64,000 nt of DNA from Nocardia bovistercoris (GCF_015674855.1 NZ_JADMLG010000024.1:40970-104969); one strand, 5' to 3'; shown: positions 1-9,270, counted from the stretch's first letter. A program made the numbers and translations. The notes: generated by a model from the letters alone, not told the origin.

Positions 1-403
1 TGATCTCGGTTCCCCTGCGTTCGAAGATGATTCGCTTGCGCGAACGCGGATGCGTGTGCAGCCATTCGGCGGTCACGTCGACGGTGTCGAGGCGGAACCC
101 GTAGGTGTAGGGGACGCCCTCGGCGACGAAACCCGCCACGAACTCCGTCGGCCGGTCGGGATGGCCGAGGTGCGGGGTGCGCGCGGGTCCGGCGTAGGGA
201 TCCCAGCCGGTCACCGAATGCAGGACGGCGTCCCGCATCCGCGCCAACGCGTCGATCAGACTCGACTTGCCCGAGGCCGTCGCCCCGTAGATCGCCGTCA
301 CCGGCACCGGGATCGGTCCGCCGCCTCGCGTCAGCCGCAACTCCTGGGTTTCGGCCAGCGATCGGTGATTGGTCACCTGGAAACTGCGCAGCATGTCCGC
401 CAT
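1..403 (-). CDS. AAA family ATPase (AAA15/OLD-like), 3' part cut by window edge
   Basis: Only the N-terminal ~130 residues are inside the window; the gene runs off the left end. The start of the product reads MADMLRSFQVTNHRSLAE, then a Walker A loop IYGATASGKSSLIDAL at about residues 31-46. That layout (a short beta-strand with a FxVxNHRSL element before an early P-loop) is typical of the AAA15 / OLD-like ABC-ATPases, many of which act in DNA repair or phage defence. Two starts are possible: ATG at 403, or ATG at 394, which has GGGAAG about 10 bases upstream and is the better spaced. The fold class is clear; the specific function is not, because the C-terminal half is missing. Confidence 0.75.
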   Translation of the reverse strand, partial: MADMLRSFQVTNHRSLAETQELRLTRGGGPIPVPVTAIYGATASGKSSLIDALARMRDAVLHSVTGWDPYAGPARTPHLGHPDRPTEFVAGFVAEGVPYTYGFRLDTVDVTAEWLHTHPRSRKRIIFERRGTEI

Positions 404-518
404 ACTTCCCGTTCGCCGGTCCCGGCTCCGACATCGGCCCGGTGTCGCGGCCTGTCGACACGCTGCGACAAGTCCCGCGATCGGCGTTAGCATGCCTGAA
501 CGCGGCCGTTCGCCGCGT

Positions 519-554
519 CGTTATCCGACTGATGAGCGTTATCCGACTGATGAG
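519..554. repeat. Perfect 18-bp tandem duplication
   Basis: The unit CGTTATCCGACTGATGAG occurs twice head to tail (519-536 and 537-554), directly upstream of the start of the small secreted protein. The second copy supplies the GAGGG that can act as ribosome binding site for the ATG at 565. Confidence 0.95.
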
Positions 555-564
555 GGTTCGCGTG

Positions 565-933
565 ATGGGAACTGCCGCGATGGCAACTACTGTGCGTCGT
601 CTTGTGATCCGAAGCGGCGTCGCCGTCGCGGTTGCCGCCGGATCGCTACTCGTGTTCGGCCCGCAGGCCGCCGCCGACGCACCGTGCCCCGACGGCACCG
701 CGCGGATCTTCTTCAACAACTCGACCAACATCTGCCAGGGCGCGGGCACCGCCACGTACTCCTCCCCGTGGGCCAGCCGGGTGTGCACCACCTCGGGCAC
801 CAAGGTCGTCATCGACACCACAGGCAAGCGCCGCGTCAACAAACGCCACATCGAACTCGACGGCGGCGGATACTGCACCCAGCTGGAACTGAACGGCCAG
901 GAGAACGCCACCATCCAGGTCTCCCCCGCCTGA
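565..933 (+). CDS. Small secreted cysteine-containing protein
   Basis: The product begins with a Sec signal peptide: basic start MATTVRRLVIRSG, hydrophobic core, and a likely cleavage site at PQAAADA. The mature part is about 85 residues with four cysteines in CPDGTA, NICQG, SRVCTT and YCTQL, which suggests two disulfides outside the membrane. ATG at 565 has GAGGG about 8 bases upstream; ATG at 580 would give the cleaner signal peptide. The frame is open further upstream but lacks signal-peptide character. I do not recognise the family. It lies tail to tail with ligA. Confidence 0.7.
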   Translation: MGTAAMATTVRRLVIRSGVAVAVAAGSLLVFGPQAAADAPCPDGTARIFFNNSTNICQGAGTATYSSPWASRVCTTSGTKVVIDTTGKRRVNKRHIELDGGGYCTQLELNGQENATIQVSPA

Positions 934-979
934 GCCCCGTCTGCGACGGCCCGAAGCCCGCTCGACCCGAGGCGCGCCA

Positions 980-3100
980 TCACGACTCGTCCTCGACACG
1001 CGCGGCGTCCTCCTCGACGCGGACAGCGACCGCCTCGGGCCCACGTTCCAGCAGCAGGCGGAAGCCGTCCTCGTCCAGGATCGGGACACCGAGTTCCTCG
1101 GCCTTGGCCGCCTTCGACCCCGGAGCGTCGCCGATCACCACGAAGGCCGTCTTCTTCGACACCGAACCCGAGGCTTTGCCGCCGCGCACGAGGATGGCCT
1201 CCTTGGCGCCGTCGCGGGTGAAGCCCTGCAAGGAGCCGGTGACCACGATCGACAGACCCGCCAGATTGCGTTCGACGGATTCGTCGCGCTCGTCCGCCAT
1301 GCGCACACCCGCGGCCCGCCACTTGTCGACGATGGCGCGATGCCAGTCCACGGTGAACCATTCGGCCACGGCGGCGGCGATGGTTGGGCCGACGCCGTCG
1401 GCCGCGGCCAGTTCCTCGACGGTCGCGGTGCCGATGCGCTCCATACTCCCGAACTCCGCCGCCAACGCCCGCGCGGCGGTGGGACCGACGTGCCGGATGG
1501 ACAGGCCGACCAGCACCCGCCACAGCGGGCGGTCCACGACGGTGCGCAGATTCTCCAGCAGCCGTTGACCATTCGCGGACAGGTCGCCGTTCTTGTTCGC
1601 GTACAAGGTGGTACGCAGCAGACGCGTCTCGTCCAGGTCGAACAAGTCGCCCTCGTCGGCGATGGCGCCGGACTTCAGCAGGTCGTCCGCGCCCTCGTAG
1701 CCGAGCGCCTCGATATCGAAGGCACCGCGACCGGCCACGTGGAACACGCGCTCACGCAACTGCGCCGGACAGTGCCGTTGATTCGGGCAGCGGATATCCG
1801 CGTCGCCCTCCTTCTCGAAAGCCAGCGCGGTGCCGCAGACCGGACAGTGCGTCGGCATGTCGAACGGGCGCTCGTCGCCGGTGCGCGCGTCGACCACGGG
1901 GCCGAGCACCTCGGGAATCACGTCGCCCGCCTTGCGAATGGTGACCGTATCGCCGATGAGCACGCCCTTGCGGACGACCTCCGAGGCATTGTGCAAGGTC
2001 GCCATCGACACCGTCGATCCCGCGATGGACACCGGCTCCATCACCGCGAACGGCGTCACACGACCAGTGCGGCCGACGTTCACCTCGATGTTCAGCAGCT
2101 TGGTCGTCGCCTCCTCCGGCGGGTACTTGTAAGCGATGGCCCAGCGCGGGGCCCGCGAGGTGGAGCCGAGGCGGCGTTGCAGCACGATCTCGTCGACCTT
2201 GATCACCTGGCCGTCGATCTCGTGCTCGATGTCGTGGCGGTGCTCACCCCAATAGGACACCCGCTCGATCACCGCGTCGATGCCGTGCACCAGCCGCGTG
2301 TGCGCGGAGACCGGCAGACCCCACGCGGCCAGCGCCCGATACGCCCCGTGCTGTGTGGCGGGCGCGTACCCCTCGATCCTGCCGATACCGTGGCAGATCA
2401 TGCGCAGCCTGCGCCGCGCCGTCACCGCCGGATCCTTCTGCCGCAGCGAACCCGCCGCGGTATTGCGCGGATTCGCGTACGGCGGTTTGCCTTCCGCGAC
2501 GATCGCCGCGTTCAACGACTCGAAATCCGCCAGCCGGAAGTACACCTCACCGCGCACCTCGAGCAGTGCGGGCACCGGGAACTCCGCGGTGGCGCTGAGT
2601 TCGCCGGGAATGTCCTCGATGGTGCGGGCATTGAGCGTGACATCCTCGCCGGTGCGCCCGTCGCCCCTGGTCGCGGCCCGCACCAACCTGCCGTTCTCAT
2701 ACACCAGGTTGAGCGCGACACCATCGATCTTGACCTCGCACACATAGTGCGGACTCGTACCGGTCTCCGCCTCGACACGACCCGCCCACGCGCGCAACTC
2801 CTCCACATCGAAGACATTGTCGAGCGAGAGCATGCGCTCCAGATGGTCCACCGGCGTGAAATCCGTCGCGAAGCCACCGCCGACGAGTTGGGTCGGTGAA
2901 TCCGGCGTGAGCAGATCCGGGAACCGCTCCTCCAGTTCCTGCAACCGCCGCAGCAGCGCGTCGAACGCGCCGTCGGAGATGATCGGGGCGTCCCGCACGT
3001 AGTAGCGGAACTGATGCTCGCGGACCTCGCCCGCGAGCTGCTGCCACCGCTTGCGCTCTTCGGCGGGCGCCGGAACCGTCGCACTCTCGTTCTCGCTCAC
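980..3100 (-). CDS. ligA: NAD-dependent DNA ligase LigA
   Basis: LigA seals nicks in double-stranded DNA using NAD+ during replication and repair. All domains are present in order: an N-terminal Ia region, the adenylation domain with catalytic lysine in CEVKIDG (about residue 124), an OB fold, a four-cysteine zinc finger (CPVCGTA ... CPNQRHCPAQ), helix-hairpin-helix repeats (VGPTAARALAAEFG), and a C-terminal BRCT domain (LAGLSIVVTGSLQGF). I chose GTG at 3100 because VSENES fits homologous N-termini; this gives 706 residues, normal for actinobacteria. The frame is open to 3187. The MetE-like gene lies upstream on the same strand, as Rv3015c does to ligA in M. tuberculosis. Confidence 0.97.
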   Translation of the reverse strand: MSENESATVPAPAEERKRWQQLAGEVREHQFRYYVRDAPIISDGAFDALLRRLQELEERFPDLLTPDSPTQLVGGGFATDFTPVDHLERMLSLDNVFDVEELRAWAGRVEAETGTSPHYVCEVKIDGVALNLVYENGRLVRAATRGDGRTGEDVTLNARTIEDIPGELSATAEFPVPALLEVRGEVYFRLADFESLNAAIVAEGKPPYANPRNTAAGSLRQKDPAVTARRRLRMICHGIGRIEGYAPATQHGAYRALAAWGLPVSAHTRLVHGIDAVIERVSYWGEHRHDIEHEIDGQVIKVDEIVLQRRLGSTSRAPRWAIAYKYPPEEATTKLLNIEVNVGRTGRVTPFAVMEPVSIAGSTVSMATLHNASEVVRKGVLIGDTVTIRKAGDVIPEVLGPVVDARTGDERPFDMPTHCPVCGTALAFEKEGDADIRCPNQRHCPAQLRERVFHVAGRGAFDIEALGYEGADDLLKSGAIADEGDLFDLDETRLLRTTLYANKNGDLSANGQRLLENLRTVVDRPLWRVLVGLSIRHVGPTAARALAAEFGSMERIGTATVEELAAADGVGPTIAAAVAEWFTVDWHRAIVDKWRAAGVRMADERDESVERNLAGLSIVVTGSLQGFTRDGAKEAILVRGGKASGSVSKKTAFVVIGDAPGSKAAKAEELGVPILDEDGFRLLLERGPEAVAVRVEEDAARVEDES

Positions 3101-3610
3101 ACCGAAAACACTAGCCGGTGCCACCGACACATTCCCGCACGTCGCCGCCCTATTCGACGTCCGTACCAGCGGAATTCGGCACCGCACGGGCAGTGATGGA
3201 AGTCACAATTCTCCCCTGGAGAGCGCCGTCAGGCCATCGTCTTTCGGATGTGCGCATTACACACTCCAGCAGCCCGCGAGCACACCCCCGCAAGTGCCCG
3301 GCAGTACCGCACCTCACCCGTCGGGAACGGGTCACCCACCAGTCTGGACAGGGCCACACGTGGGAGTCGACCGCAAGACGCCGGACCCGCTGTTCCCGGA
3401 GCACGAAGACGCGGCAAGTCCGATACCTCTTGCAGCGAACCACCGAGAGAACGCCCGGACCACTTGCAATGACGCCACGCAACGCCGCAATCCTTCCTGA
3501 GCCTCACGCCCGGTACGGCGACCACGCGGCCGAAACACCGAACGTGTGGTCAGGCTCGGCAGGCCGCCGCCTCGGAGTCGGCGCGCCACAGCCCGCCACA
3601 CCCGCCGATC
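3101..3610. other. Intergenic stretch, nothing recognised
   Basis: About 510 bases between the MetE-like stop and the ligA start. Several overlapping open frames exist on both strands, as expected at this GC content, but none shows a ribosome binding site, a signal peptide or a family motif. It presumably contains the ligA promoter. Confidence 0.5.
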
Positions 3611-4705
3611 TCAATCGAAGTTCAGCGATTCCGGTTCCTCGGCGTAAGCGCGGGCGACCTCGACGGACAGCGAAACCGCCTTGCGCGCCCAAGCCAACGG
3701 CGCCGCGCCGAGACCGCACGAGGGCCCGACGATCACCGAACGCGCGAGAGTCGCACGCGCGAACCCGAGCCGATCGATCAGCCGCACACCGGGTTCCGCG
3801 ATATCGCGCCAGGTGGGCGGCGCCGCGGGTTCGCTCGTCGGCACCAAGCCGAGCACCAGATGCTTTCCGGCGTCGACGATCTCACCGACATGATCGAGGT
3901 CACCGGTCCCGATGGTGGTGATGTCGAAGCCGATACCCACCGCGGCGCTGCCGCGCAGGAATTCCAGCGCGGGCGGCGCGGCACAGGTGTGCACGAGCAC
4001 CGGCGCCGACTGGGCCGTGATCACCGCGTCCAGCACCGCGAGCGCTTCGGGCGCGGGCATGGCACGCACCGTGTCCAACACGCTCACCCCGCGCAGCGAA
4101 CCCCGCAGCACCTCATCGATCGACGGCTCGTCGAGCTGCAACACCACCCGCGCCCCGAGCCGCTTCCCGACCTCATCCACATGCCGGTTCAACCCCTCGG
4201 CCAAGGATTCCGAAATATCGCGCACCGCACCGTGATCGGTGAGCACCCGATGCCCACCCGGCAACTCGACCTGCGCCGCCAACGTCAACGGCCCACACGC
4301 CTGCACCTTCACCACCCGTTCGGTCCCCGCCGACCCCGAGGTCTCCCACACCTCCTCGAGCGCGTCGAGATCGGACCGCAACAGATCGCGCGCCCGCCGC
4401 GACAACGCCCCCGGCCGCGCGGCCAGGCGATACCCCCGCACCGTCGTATCGAACCGCAGATCCACCAACAACGCCGAAACCCGCCCGACCATATCCGCCC
4501 CGGCCCCCCGTCCCGGTAACTCGGGCAGATGCGCCAATTCAGCGAACTCCCCCACCACCGTCGCCGCCGCCTCCCGCGGATCATTCCCGGGCCACGACCC
4601 GACCCCCGTAGCAACCCCACCCCGCACCAACGCCCCCGCACTCTCCCCATTCCCACTCACCACATCCACACCCCTGTCCCTCGCCGACCCGTCCAACAAA
4701 CCCAC
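3611..4705 (-). CDS. MetE-like (cobalamin-independent methionine synthase fold) protein, Rv3015c type
   Basis: The product has the UROD/MetE-like barrel of the C-terminal half of cobalamin-independent methionine synthase. Visible marks are ATGVGSWPG near the N-terminus and the zinc-ligand pattern HTC (VLVHTCAAP) with a later cysteine in VGPSCGLG, which would bind the thiol substrate. It lacks the N-terminal half of true MetE, so full methionine synthase activity is not assured. Its place upstream of ligA matches Rv3015c. GTG at 4705 gives 364 residues; GTG codons about 12-15 residues in would give a length closer to mycobacterial relatives. Confidence 0.85.
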   Translation of the reverse strand: MGLLDGSARDRGVDVVSGNGESAGALVRGGVATGVGSWPGNDPREAAATVVGEFAELAHLPELPGRGAGADMVGRVSALLVDLRFDTTVRGYRLAARPGALSRRARDLLRSDLDALEEVWETSGSAGTERVVKVQACGPLTLAAQVELPGGHRVLTDHGAVRDISESLAEGLNRHVDEVGKRLGARVVLQLDEPSIDEVLRGSLRGVSVLDTVRAMPAPEALAVLDAVITAQSAPVLVHTCAAPPALEFLRGSAAVGIGFDITTIGTGDLDHVGEIVDAGKHLVLGLVPTSEPAAPPTWRDIAEPGVRLIDRLGFARATLARSVIVGPSCGLGAAPLAWARKAVSLSVEVARAYAEEPESLNFD

Positions 4706-4890
4706 ATCCGCCTCCGGGCAAGGTCAACACGCACTCGAACAGATGTCCGGCATCCTACCCACCGGCACTCTATCGATCCCCACCAACAAATGCGGCACAC
4801 CGCGAACCGCCTCGATACACCGAGTCTGATCAGGCAATATCACGTCAGCATGACACTTTCGTTCGTGCATTTGTTCGAGCTGGATGCGAT

Positions 4891-5083
4891 ATGACCACCA
4901 CACCGCCAAAGATCGGCCAGGAGAATTCGGCCGCCGGAGCGCGGAAGCTCGCGCGACCCCGAGTACCAGGCTGCCTTCCGAGCGGCCGAGATCGCCTACC
5001 GGCTCGGCGAGCAGGAACGACAGGCCAGGCAAGCGCCAGGATGGACTCCCGGTGACAGGCGAGATCCGGACAGGACGGTCTAG
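4891..5083 (+). pseudogene. Frameshifted remnant of an XRE-type antitoxin gene
   Basis: An ATG at 4891 opens MTTTPPKIGQENSAAGARKL. After a one-base shift near 4945 the sequence continues RDPEYQAAFRAAEIAYRLGE QERQARQ, which is the helical lead-in of HigA/XRE antitoxins (DPEY...A...LGEQVRxLRE). It stops at a TAG at 5081-5083, before any helix-turn-helix. The stop overlaps the end of mnmA. An upstream frame ends as ATGA across this start, as in coupled toxin-antitoxin pairs, but no toxin is recognisable in 4706-4890. Read as a decayed toxin-antitoxin locus. Confidence 0.6.
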
Positions 5084-6198
5084 CGGTTCACTTCCGCCGC
5101 AGCTTCTCCGACCGTCTCATCGACACCGCCCGCACCGCTGATCGTGCCACTCCCCATGACTTCGTCGCCCACCTCGTCGGGCCGATACAGCACGACGGCC
5201 TGACCGCGCGCCACCCCGGTCAGCGGCTCACGAAGCCGAACGACGAGGCCGTCGCCAACCGCTTCGGCCACGGCAGGCGCGGTGCCGCCGTGCGCACGCA
5301 CCTGCGCGACACAATCGATCGGGCCTTCGGGAGCCCGGCCGGAGGTCCAGACGGCACGGTCGGCGGTCACCGTCCACACCCGCAGGTCCTCGGCCGACCC
5401 GACGCGCACGGTGCCGGATTCGGGATCGATGGCGGTCACATACCGCGGCTTGCCGTCGGCGCCGGGTCCCGGCAGTCCGAGACCTTTGCGCTGACCGACG
5501 GTGAACCCGTGCACACCGTCGTGACGTGCCAGTTCCCGACCGTCGGAGTCGACGACGGCGCCCGGCCTGATACCGATCTTCGCACCGAGGAATGCCCTGG
5601 TATCGCCGGAGGGAATGAAGCAGATGTCGTGACTGTCGGGCTTGTTCGCGACCGCGAGCCCCCGCTCGGCGGCTTCGGCGCGAATCCGCGGCTTCGGTGT
5701 GTCACCGACGGGGAACATCGCGCGAGCGAGCTGTTCGGCGGTGAGCACGGCGAGCACATAGGACTGGTCCTTGTCGGCGTCGACCGCACGACGCAGCACA
5801 CCGTCTTCCAGGCGCGCGTAATGACCGGTGACCACGGCGTCGAAACCGAGAGCGACCGCACGATCGGCCAGCGCCGAGAACTTGATCTTCTCGTTGCAGC
5901 GCAGGCACGGGTTCGGGGTCTCGCCCGCGGCGTAGGAGGCGACGAAATCATCGATCACGTCCTCCTTGAAGCGTTCGGCGAAATCCCAGACGTAGAAAGG
6001 GATACCGAGCACATCGGCGGCCCGCCTGGCATCGCCCGCGTCCTCCTTGGAGCAGCAGCCGCGCGAACCCGTGCGCAGGGTGCCCGGCGTCGCCGACAGC
6101 GCGAGATGCACACCGACCACATCGTGCCCGGCATCGACGGCGCGCGCCGCCGCGACAGCCGAATCCACGCCACCGCTCATCGCCGCGAGAACACGCAT
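5080..6198 (-). CDS. mnmA: tRNA-specific 2-thiouridylase MnmA
   Basis: MnmA adenylates and thiolates U34 of tRNAs for Lys, Glu and Gln. The start MRVLAAMSGGVDSAVAA carries the PP-loop ATP-binding motif SGGVDS. The two catalytic cysteines are visible in ETPNPCLRCN and DSHDICFIPSGDTRAFLG. The C-terminal beta-barrel domain follows. Length is 372 residues, close to the mycobacterial enzyme. The start ATG at 6198 overlaps the stop of the cysteine desulfurase (TGATG), so the sulfur donor and sulfur user are translationally coupled. Confidence 0.96.
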   Translation of the reverse strand: MRVLAAMSGGVDSAVAAARAVDAGHDVVGVHLALSATPGTLRTGSRGCCSKEDAGDARRAADVLGIPFYVWDFAERFKEDVIDDFVASYAAGETPNPCLRCNEKIKFSALADRAVALGFDAVVTGHYARLEDGVLRRAVDADKDQSYVLAVLTAEQLARAMFPVGDTPKPRIRAEAAERGLAVANKPDSHDICFIPSGDTRAFLGAKIGIRPGAVVDSDGRELARHDGVHGFTVGQRKGLGLPGPGADGKPRYVTAIDPESGTVRVGSAEDLRVWTVTADRAVWTSGRAPEGPIDCVAQVRAHGGTAPAVAEAVGDGLVVRLREPLTGVARGQAVVLYRPDEVGDEVMGSGTISGAGGVDETVGEAAAEVNR

Positions 6199-7427
6199 CA
6201 CACACCACCTTTCGCTCCGGCCAGGCCCGCGGCCCTGGCGCGTTCCACCACCTGCGGCAGAACGGTCGTGAGGGCATCGACGTCGGCGACGGTCGAGGTA
6301 TGCCCGAGAGAGAAGCGCAGCGAACCCCGCGCCTGCCACGGCTCGACACCCATGGCTATCAGCACATGACTCGGCGAGGCGACCCCGGCCGTGCAGGCCG
6401 AACCGGTCGAACATTCGATCCCGGCCGCGTCGAGCAGCATCAACAGCGAATCACCTTCGCAGCCGGGAAAAGTGAAGTGCGCGTTGCCCGGCAGCCGTCG
6501 CGCGCCGAGCGGGCCGTTGAGGATCGCGTCCGGAACCGTCTCCGCGATCCGCGCGATCAACTCGTCCCGCAACGCACTCGACTCGGCCCCGCGCGCCGCC
6601 ATCTCCGCGACACCTTGCCGCAGCGCCGCCGCGAACCCGACCGCCCCCGCGATATCGGAGGTGCCCGAACGCAGGTCACGCTCGTGCCCGCCGCCGTGCA
6701 TCAGCGGCACACACGGCACCTGCCTGCCGAGCAACAACACCCCGAACCCGTGCGGACCGCCGATCTTGTGCCCGGTCGCACTGACGGCCGACAACCCGCT
6801 CTCGGCGAAATCGACAGGCACCTGCGTGACCGCCTGAACGGCGTCACTGTGCATCGGCACCCCGAATTCCCGTGCCACCGCCGACAACTCACCGATCGGC
6901 TGCACAGCCCCGACCTCGTTGTTCGCCCACATCACGGTGACCAACGCCACCTCGTCGGCGAACTCGGCCAACACCGCCCGCAACGCGCGCGGCGACACAA
7001 CCCCCTCGGCATCCACCGGCAGCCAACTGACCCGAGCCCCCTCGTGCCGCTCGAGCCACTCGACCGCATCGATCACCGCGTGATGCTCGACCGCACTGGC
7101 TACGATCCTGACCCGCTGCGGCTCGGCATCCCGCCGAGCCCAGAAAATCCCCTTGACCGCCAAATTGTCACTCTCGGTCCCCCCCGAGGTGAAAATCACC
7201 TCCGAAGGCCGCGCCCCCAGATCAGCCGCGATCGACTCACGCGCCTCCTCCAACGCCCGCCGCGCCGCCCGCCCCGACCCGTGCAGCGAAGACGCGTTAC
7301 CCGGCCGCGCGAACGCAGCCGTCATCGCCTCGAGGGCGGCACCGAGCATCGGAGTGGTGGCCGCATGATCGAGGTAGACCGTCTGGGGCGCACCACCGGT
7401 GACCGAACCCGAAAAAGCCGACTTCAT
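6198..7427 (-). CDS. Cysteine desulfurase (IscS/NifS-like)
   Basis: A PLP enzyme that takes sulfur from cysteine and passes it, as persulfide, to acceptors such as MnmA. Visible: the N-terminal signature VYLDHAATTPM, the PLP lysine in SATGHKIGGPHG, and the persulfide cysteine loop STGSACTAG. Length is 409 residues. It corresponds to Rv3025c, which also precedes mnmA. ATG at 7427 gives a short extra N-terminus (MKSAFSGSVTGG); a GTG just before YLDHAATTP is possible. It is the last gene of the left core block; the accessory region begins upstream of it. Confidence 0.95.
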   Translation of the reverse strand: MKSAFSGSVTGGAPQTVYLDHAATTPMLGAALEAMTAAFARPGNASSLHGSGRAARRALEEARESIAADLGARPSEVIFTSGGTESDNLAVKGIFWARRDAEPQRVRIVASAVEHHAVIDAVEWLERHEGARVSWLPVDAEGVVSPRALRAVLAEFADEVALVTVMWANNEVGAVQPIGELSAVAREFGVPMHSDAVQAVTQVPVDFAESGLSAVSATGHKIGGPHGFGVLLLGRQVPCVPLMHGGGHERDLRSGTSDIAGAVGFAAALRQGVAEMAARGAESSALRDELIARIAETVPDAILNGPLGARRLPGNAHFTFPGCEGDSLLMLLDAAGIECSTGSACTAGVASPSHVLIAMGVEPWQARGSLRFSLGHTSTVADVDALTTVLPQVVERARAAGLAGAKGGV

Positions 7428-7496
7428 GACGTATAAAGCCTATCCCACCGTTGACCTGCGCATCTTCGGGGTATCCCCCCGCTGGTTACGAAATTT

Positions 7497-7761
7497 CTAC
7501 GAATTCTCCACGAGATGCAACCCGATCCGCTCGCGCCGGTATTCCCGCAACCCTCGTGCCAGCACTTCTCCCAACGTCGAGGCCCCGGCCCGTGGGACGT
7601 CGAGCAGGTGGGTGTAGATGTCGAGCGCGGTGGTGTTGTTCTTGTGCCGCATCCGCCGGATGACGTCGGCGATGCTGTAGGCACTGGTGGCCAACAGCGA
7701 CCCCGTGCAGGTGACCTAGCGAGTGGAACGCAGCGCATCTCGGGCACCGGCCGACCGACAC
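7497..7761 (-). pseudogene. Decayed tyrosine recombinase (integrase) C-terminus
   Basis: One frame gives AAFHSLGHLHGVAV, matching the HxLRH box of tyrosine recombinases but with the catalytic arginine replaced by glycine. A shifted frame then gives LLATSAYSIADVIRR, RMRHKNNTTALDIYTHLLD, which matches the GHxxxxTTxxxYxHL box with the tyrosine nucleophile. The two halves are in different frames, and the second half's frame also has an upstream TAG. No N-terminal half remains. The fragment lies exactly where the conserved gene order stops. Confidence 0.75.
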
Positions 7762-7765
7762 ACTG

Positions 7766-8233
7766 TCAACGAGGGAGGCCGAACCGCAACAGCGGTACGT
7801 CGAACAAGTCGGACTGCGGTGTCCGCAACAGATCGGGCGCGGCGATCTCGGTGACGATCATCTCGGTGAGGAACTGCACGCGGGCACCGAGTAGATGGCT
7901 GGTGTACCCGGTCGCCGATTGTTCCTTGAGGCCGACCGCGACGTGGATGTGTGGCGTGACCTCGCCGCGGCCGGGATCGTAGGCGAGAGTGCCGCCGCCG
8001 AAGGCTTCCACATTGCGTAGCTGCACTTTCGACCAGACCGGCGCGTCGGGGTTGTCGAGTCGTTCACAGGTGCCGACCAGATCGACCTCGCCGAACCCGG
8101 CGACGAACGACGGGATGAAACCGGCGCGCACTTCGTTGTCGCGGCAGAACTCGGCCAGGGCCGTGTAGAAGTCGTCGCCGTGATCGAACACGACCACGAA
8201 ACTACGGCCGAGGACGATCTCGTGGGACCGCAT
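7766..8233 (-). CDS. PPC (DUF296) domain protein
   Basis: A stand-alone PPC/DUF296 domain of 155 residues, beginning MRSHEIVLGRSFVVVFDHGD. The family marks are GFIPSFVAGFGEVDLVG and the histidine cluster TPHIHVAVG. In plants this fold is attached to AT-hooks; bacterial stand-alone copies form trimers and are of unknown role. There is no AT-hook here. Its ATG overlaps the stop of the asparaginase gene (TGATG), so the two are one operon. Confidence 0.85.
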   Translation of the reverse strand: MRSHEIVLGRSFVVVFDHGDDFYTALAEFCRDNEVRAGFIPSFVAGFGEVDLVGTCERLDNPDAPVWSKVQLRNVEAFGGGTLAYDPGRGEVTPHIHVAVGLKEQSATGYTSHLLGARVQFLTEMIVTEIAAPDLLRTPQSDLFDVPLLRFGLPR

Positions 8234-9270
8234 CAGAGCTCCGCTATCGGCCAGGGCCAGGTGTGGGACGGGGCGTATCCACCGGCGACCGCGAAGGCTC
8301 GGCGCACGGTCGATCGGTCGCCTCCTGCCGCGAGGACGGTGTGCAGGAGGAGACGGGCTTTGAACGGGTGCAGGTCACCGGCACCGACGAGCCCGCGTGC
8401 GAGCAGGTCGCGTTCGGAACCAGGGAAACCATAGGTGGATTCGAGTACCGGCCCGGCCCCGACGCGGGAGGCCAGCACCACGGGAACACGCGCGGCGAGA
8501 GCTGCCAGGGCGGGTACCAGGACGGCGGGGACGTGGCCTGCTCCCATCGCGGCCAACACGATCCCGTCGACCCGATCGGCGACAGCCTCCAGAACAGCGC
8601 CGTCGTCGCCCAGAACGACGGGTACCAACGCGACGCGTGGATTCCTGCCGGGTCCGGTGGGAACGGTGTGGCGTTGGAGAGGAGTGCCGAGGAATCGGGG
8701 CGTGTGTTCCACAAGGTAGCCCAAGGGTCCGCCGGTGAGTGATCGGAAGGTGGCGGTGCTGGTGGTATGGGTTTTGCGGACGCGGCGAGCGGCGTGGATC
8801 TCGTCGTTGAACACCACCAGACAACCGTGTCCCCGAGCCTGCGGGTCGGCGGCGGTGCGGATGGCGGCCAGGAGGTTGGCGGGGCCGTCGGCGCCGGCGA
8901 GGGTGGGGTTGCGCATGGCTCCGGTGACCACGATCGGGGCCGGGCCGGGGTGCAGTAGGTCGAGGAGGTAGGCGGTTTCCTCGATGGTGTCGGTGCCTTG
9001 GGTGACCACGGTGCCGTCGATGTCGGCGGGTTGGTCACCGATCGCCGCGGCGAGTGCGGTGATGTCGGGGATGGTCAGCGACGCTCCGGGCAGTTGCCGG
9101 AAGTCGACGACCTCGAGGGTGATCGCGCTGTCGGCGAGTCCGGGCACGGCGGCGAGGAGTTGTTCGGCGCTCAGGCTCGGGGTGACTCCGCGAGTCTGGT
9201 CGCCGGACATGGCGATGGTGCCGCCGAGAGCGAAAACGGTGACACGGCGCGGTATTCGGGCGATGGGCAC
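8233..9270 (-). CDS. Asparaginase family protein
   Basis: Predicted amidohydrolase of the bacterial L-asparaginase/glutaminase family. Motifs: VTVFALGGTIAMSGD at the N-terminus with the first nucleophile threonine in GGTI, GTVVTQGTDTIEETAYLLD with the TDT(I)EE catalytic box, and MRNPTLAGADGPANL in the middle. There is no signal peptide, so it is probably cytosolic. GTG at 9270 gives 345 residues; the frame is open to 9546 but that extension looks like noise. It is coupled to the downstream PPC protein gene. Confidence 0.88.
   Translation of the reverse strand: MPIARIPRRVTVFALGGTIAMSGDQTRGVTPSLSAEQLLAAVPGLADSAITLEVVDFRQLPGASLTIPDITALAAAIGDQPADIDGTVVTQGTDTIEETAYLLDLLHPGPAPIVVTGAMRNPTLAGADGPANLLAAIRTAADPQARGHGCLVVFNDEIHAARRVRKTHTTSTATFRSLTGGPLGYLVEHTPRFLGTPLQRHTVPTGPGRNPRVALVPVVLGDDGAVLEAVADRVDGIVLAAMGAGHVPAVLVPALAALAARVPVVLASRVGAGPVLESTYGFPGSERDLLARGLVGAGDLHPFKARLLLHTVLAAGGDRSTVRRAFAVAGGYAPSHTWPWPIAEL

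Noticed and set aside
3101..3610. Open frames of 70-150 codons on both strands between ligA and the MetE-like gene
   Set aside because: They overlap each other in several frames, are Arg/Pro/Ser-rich as expected from GC bias, and lack starts with binding sites.
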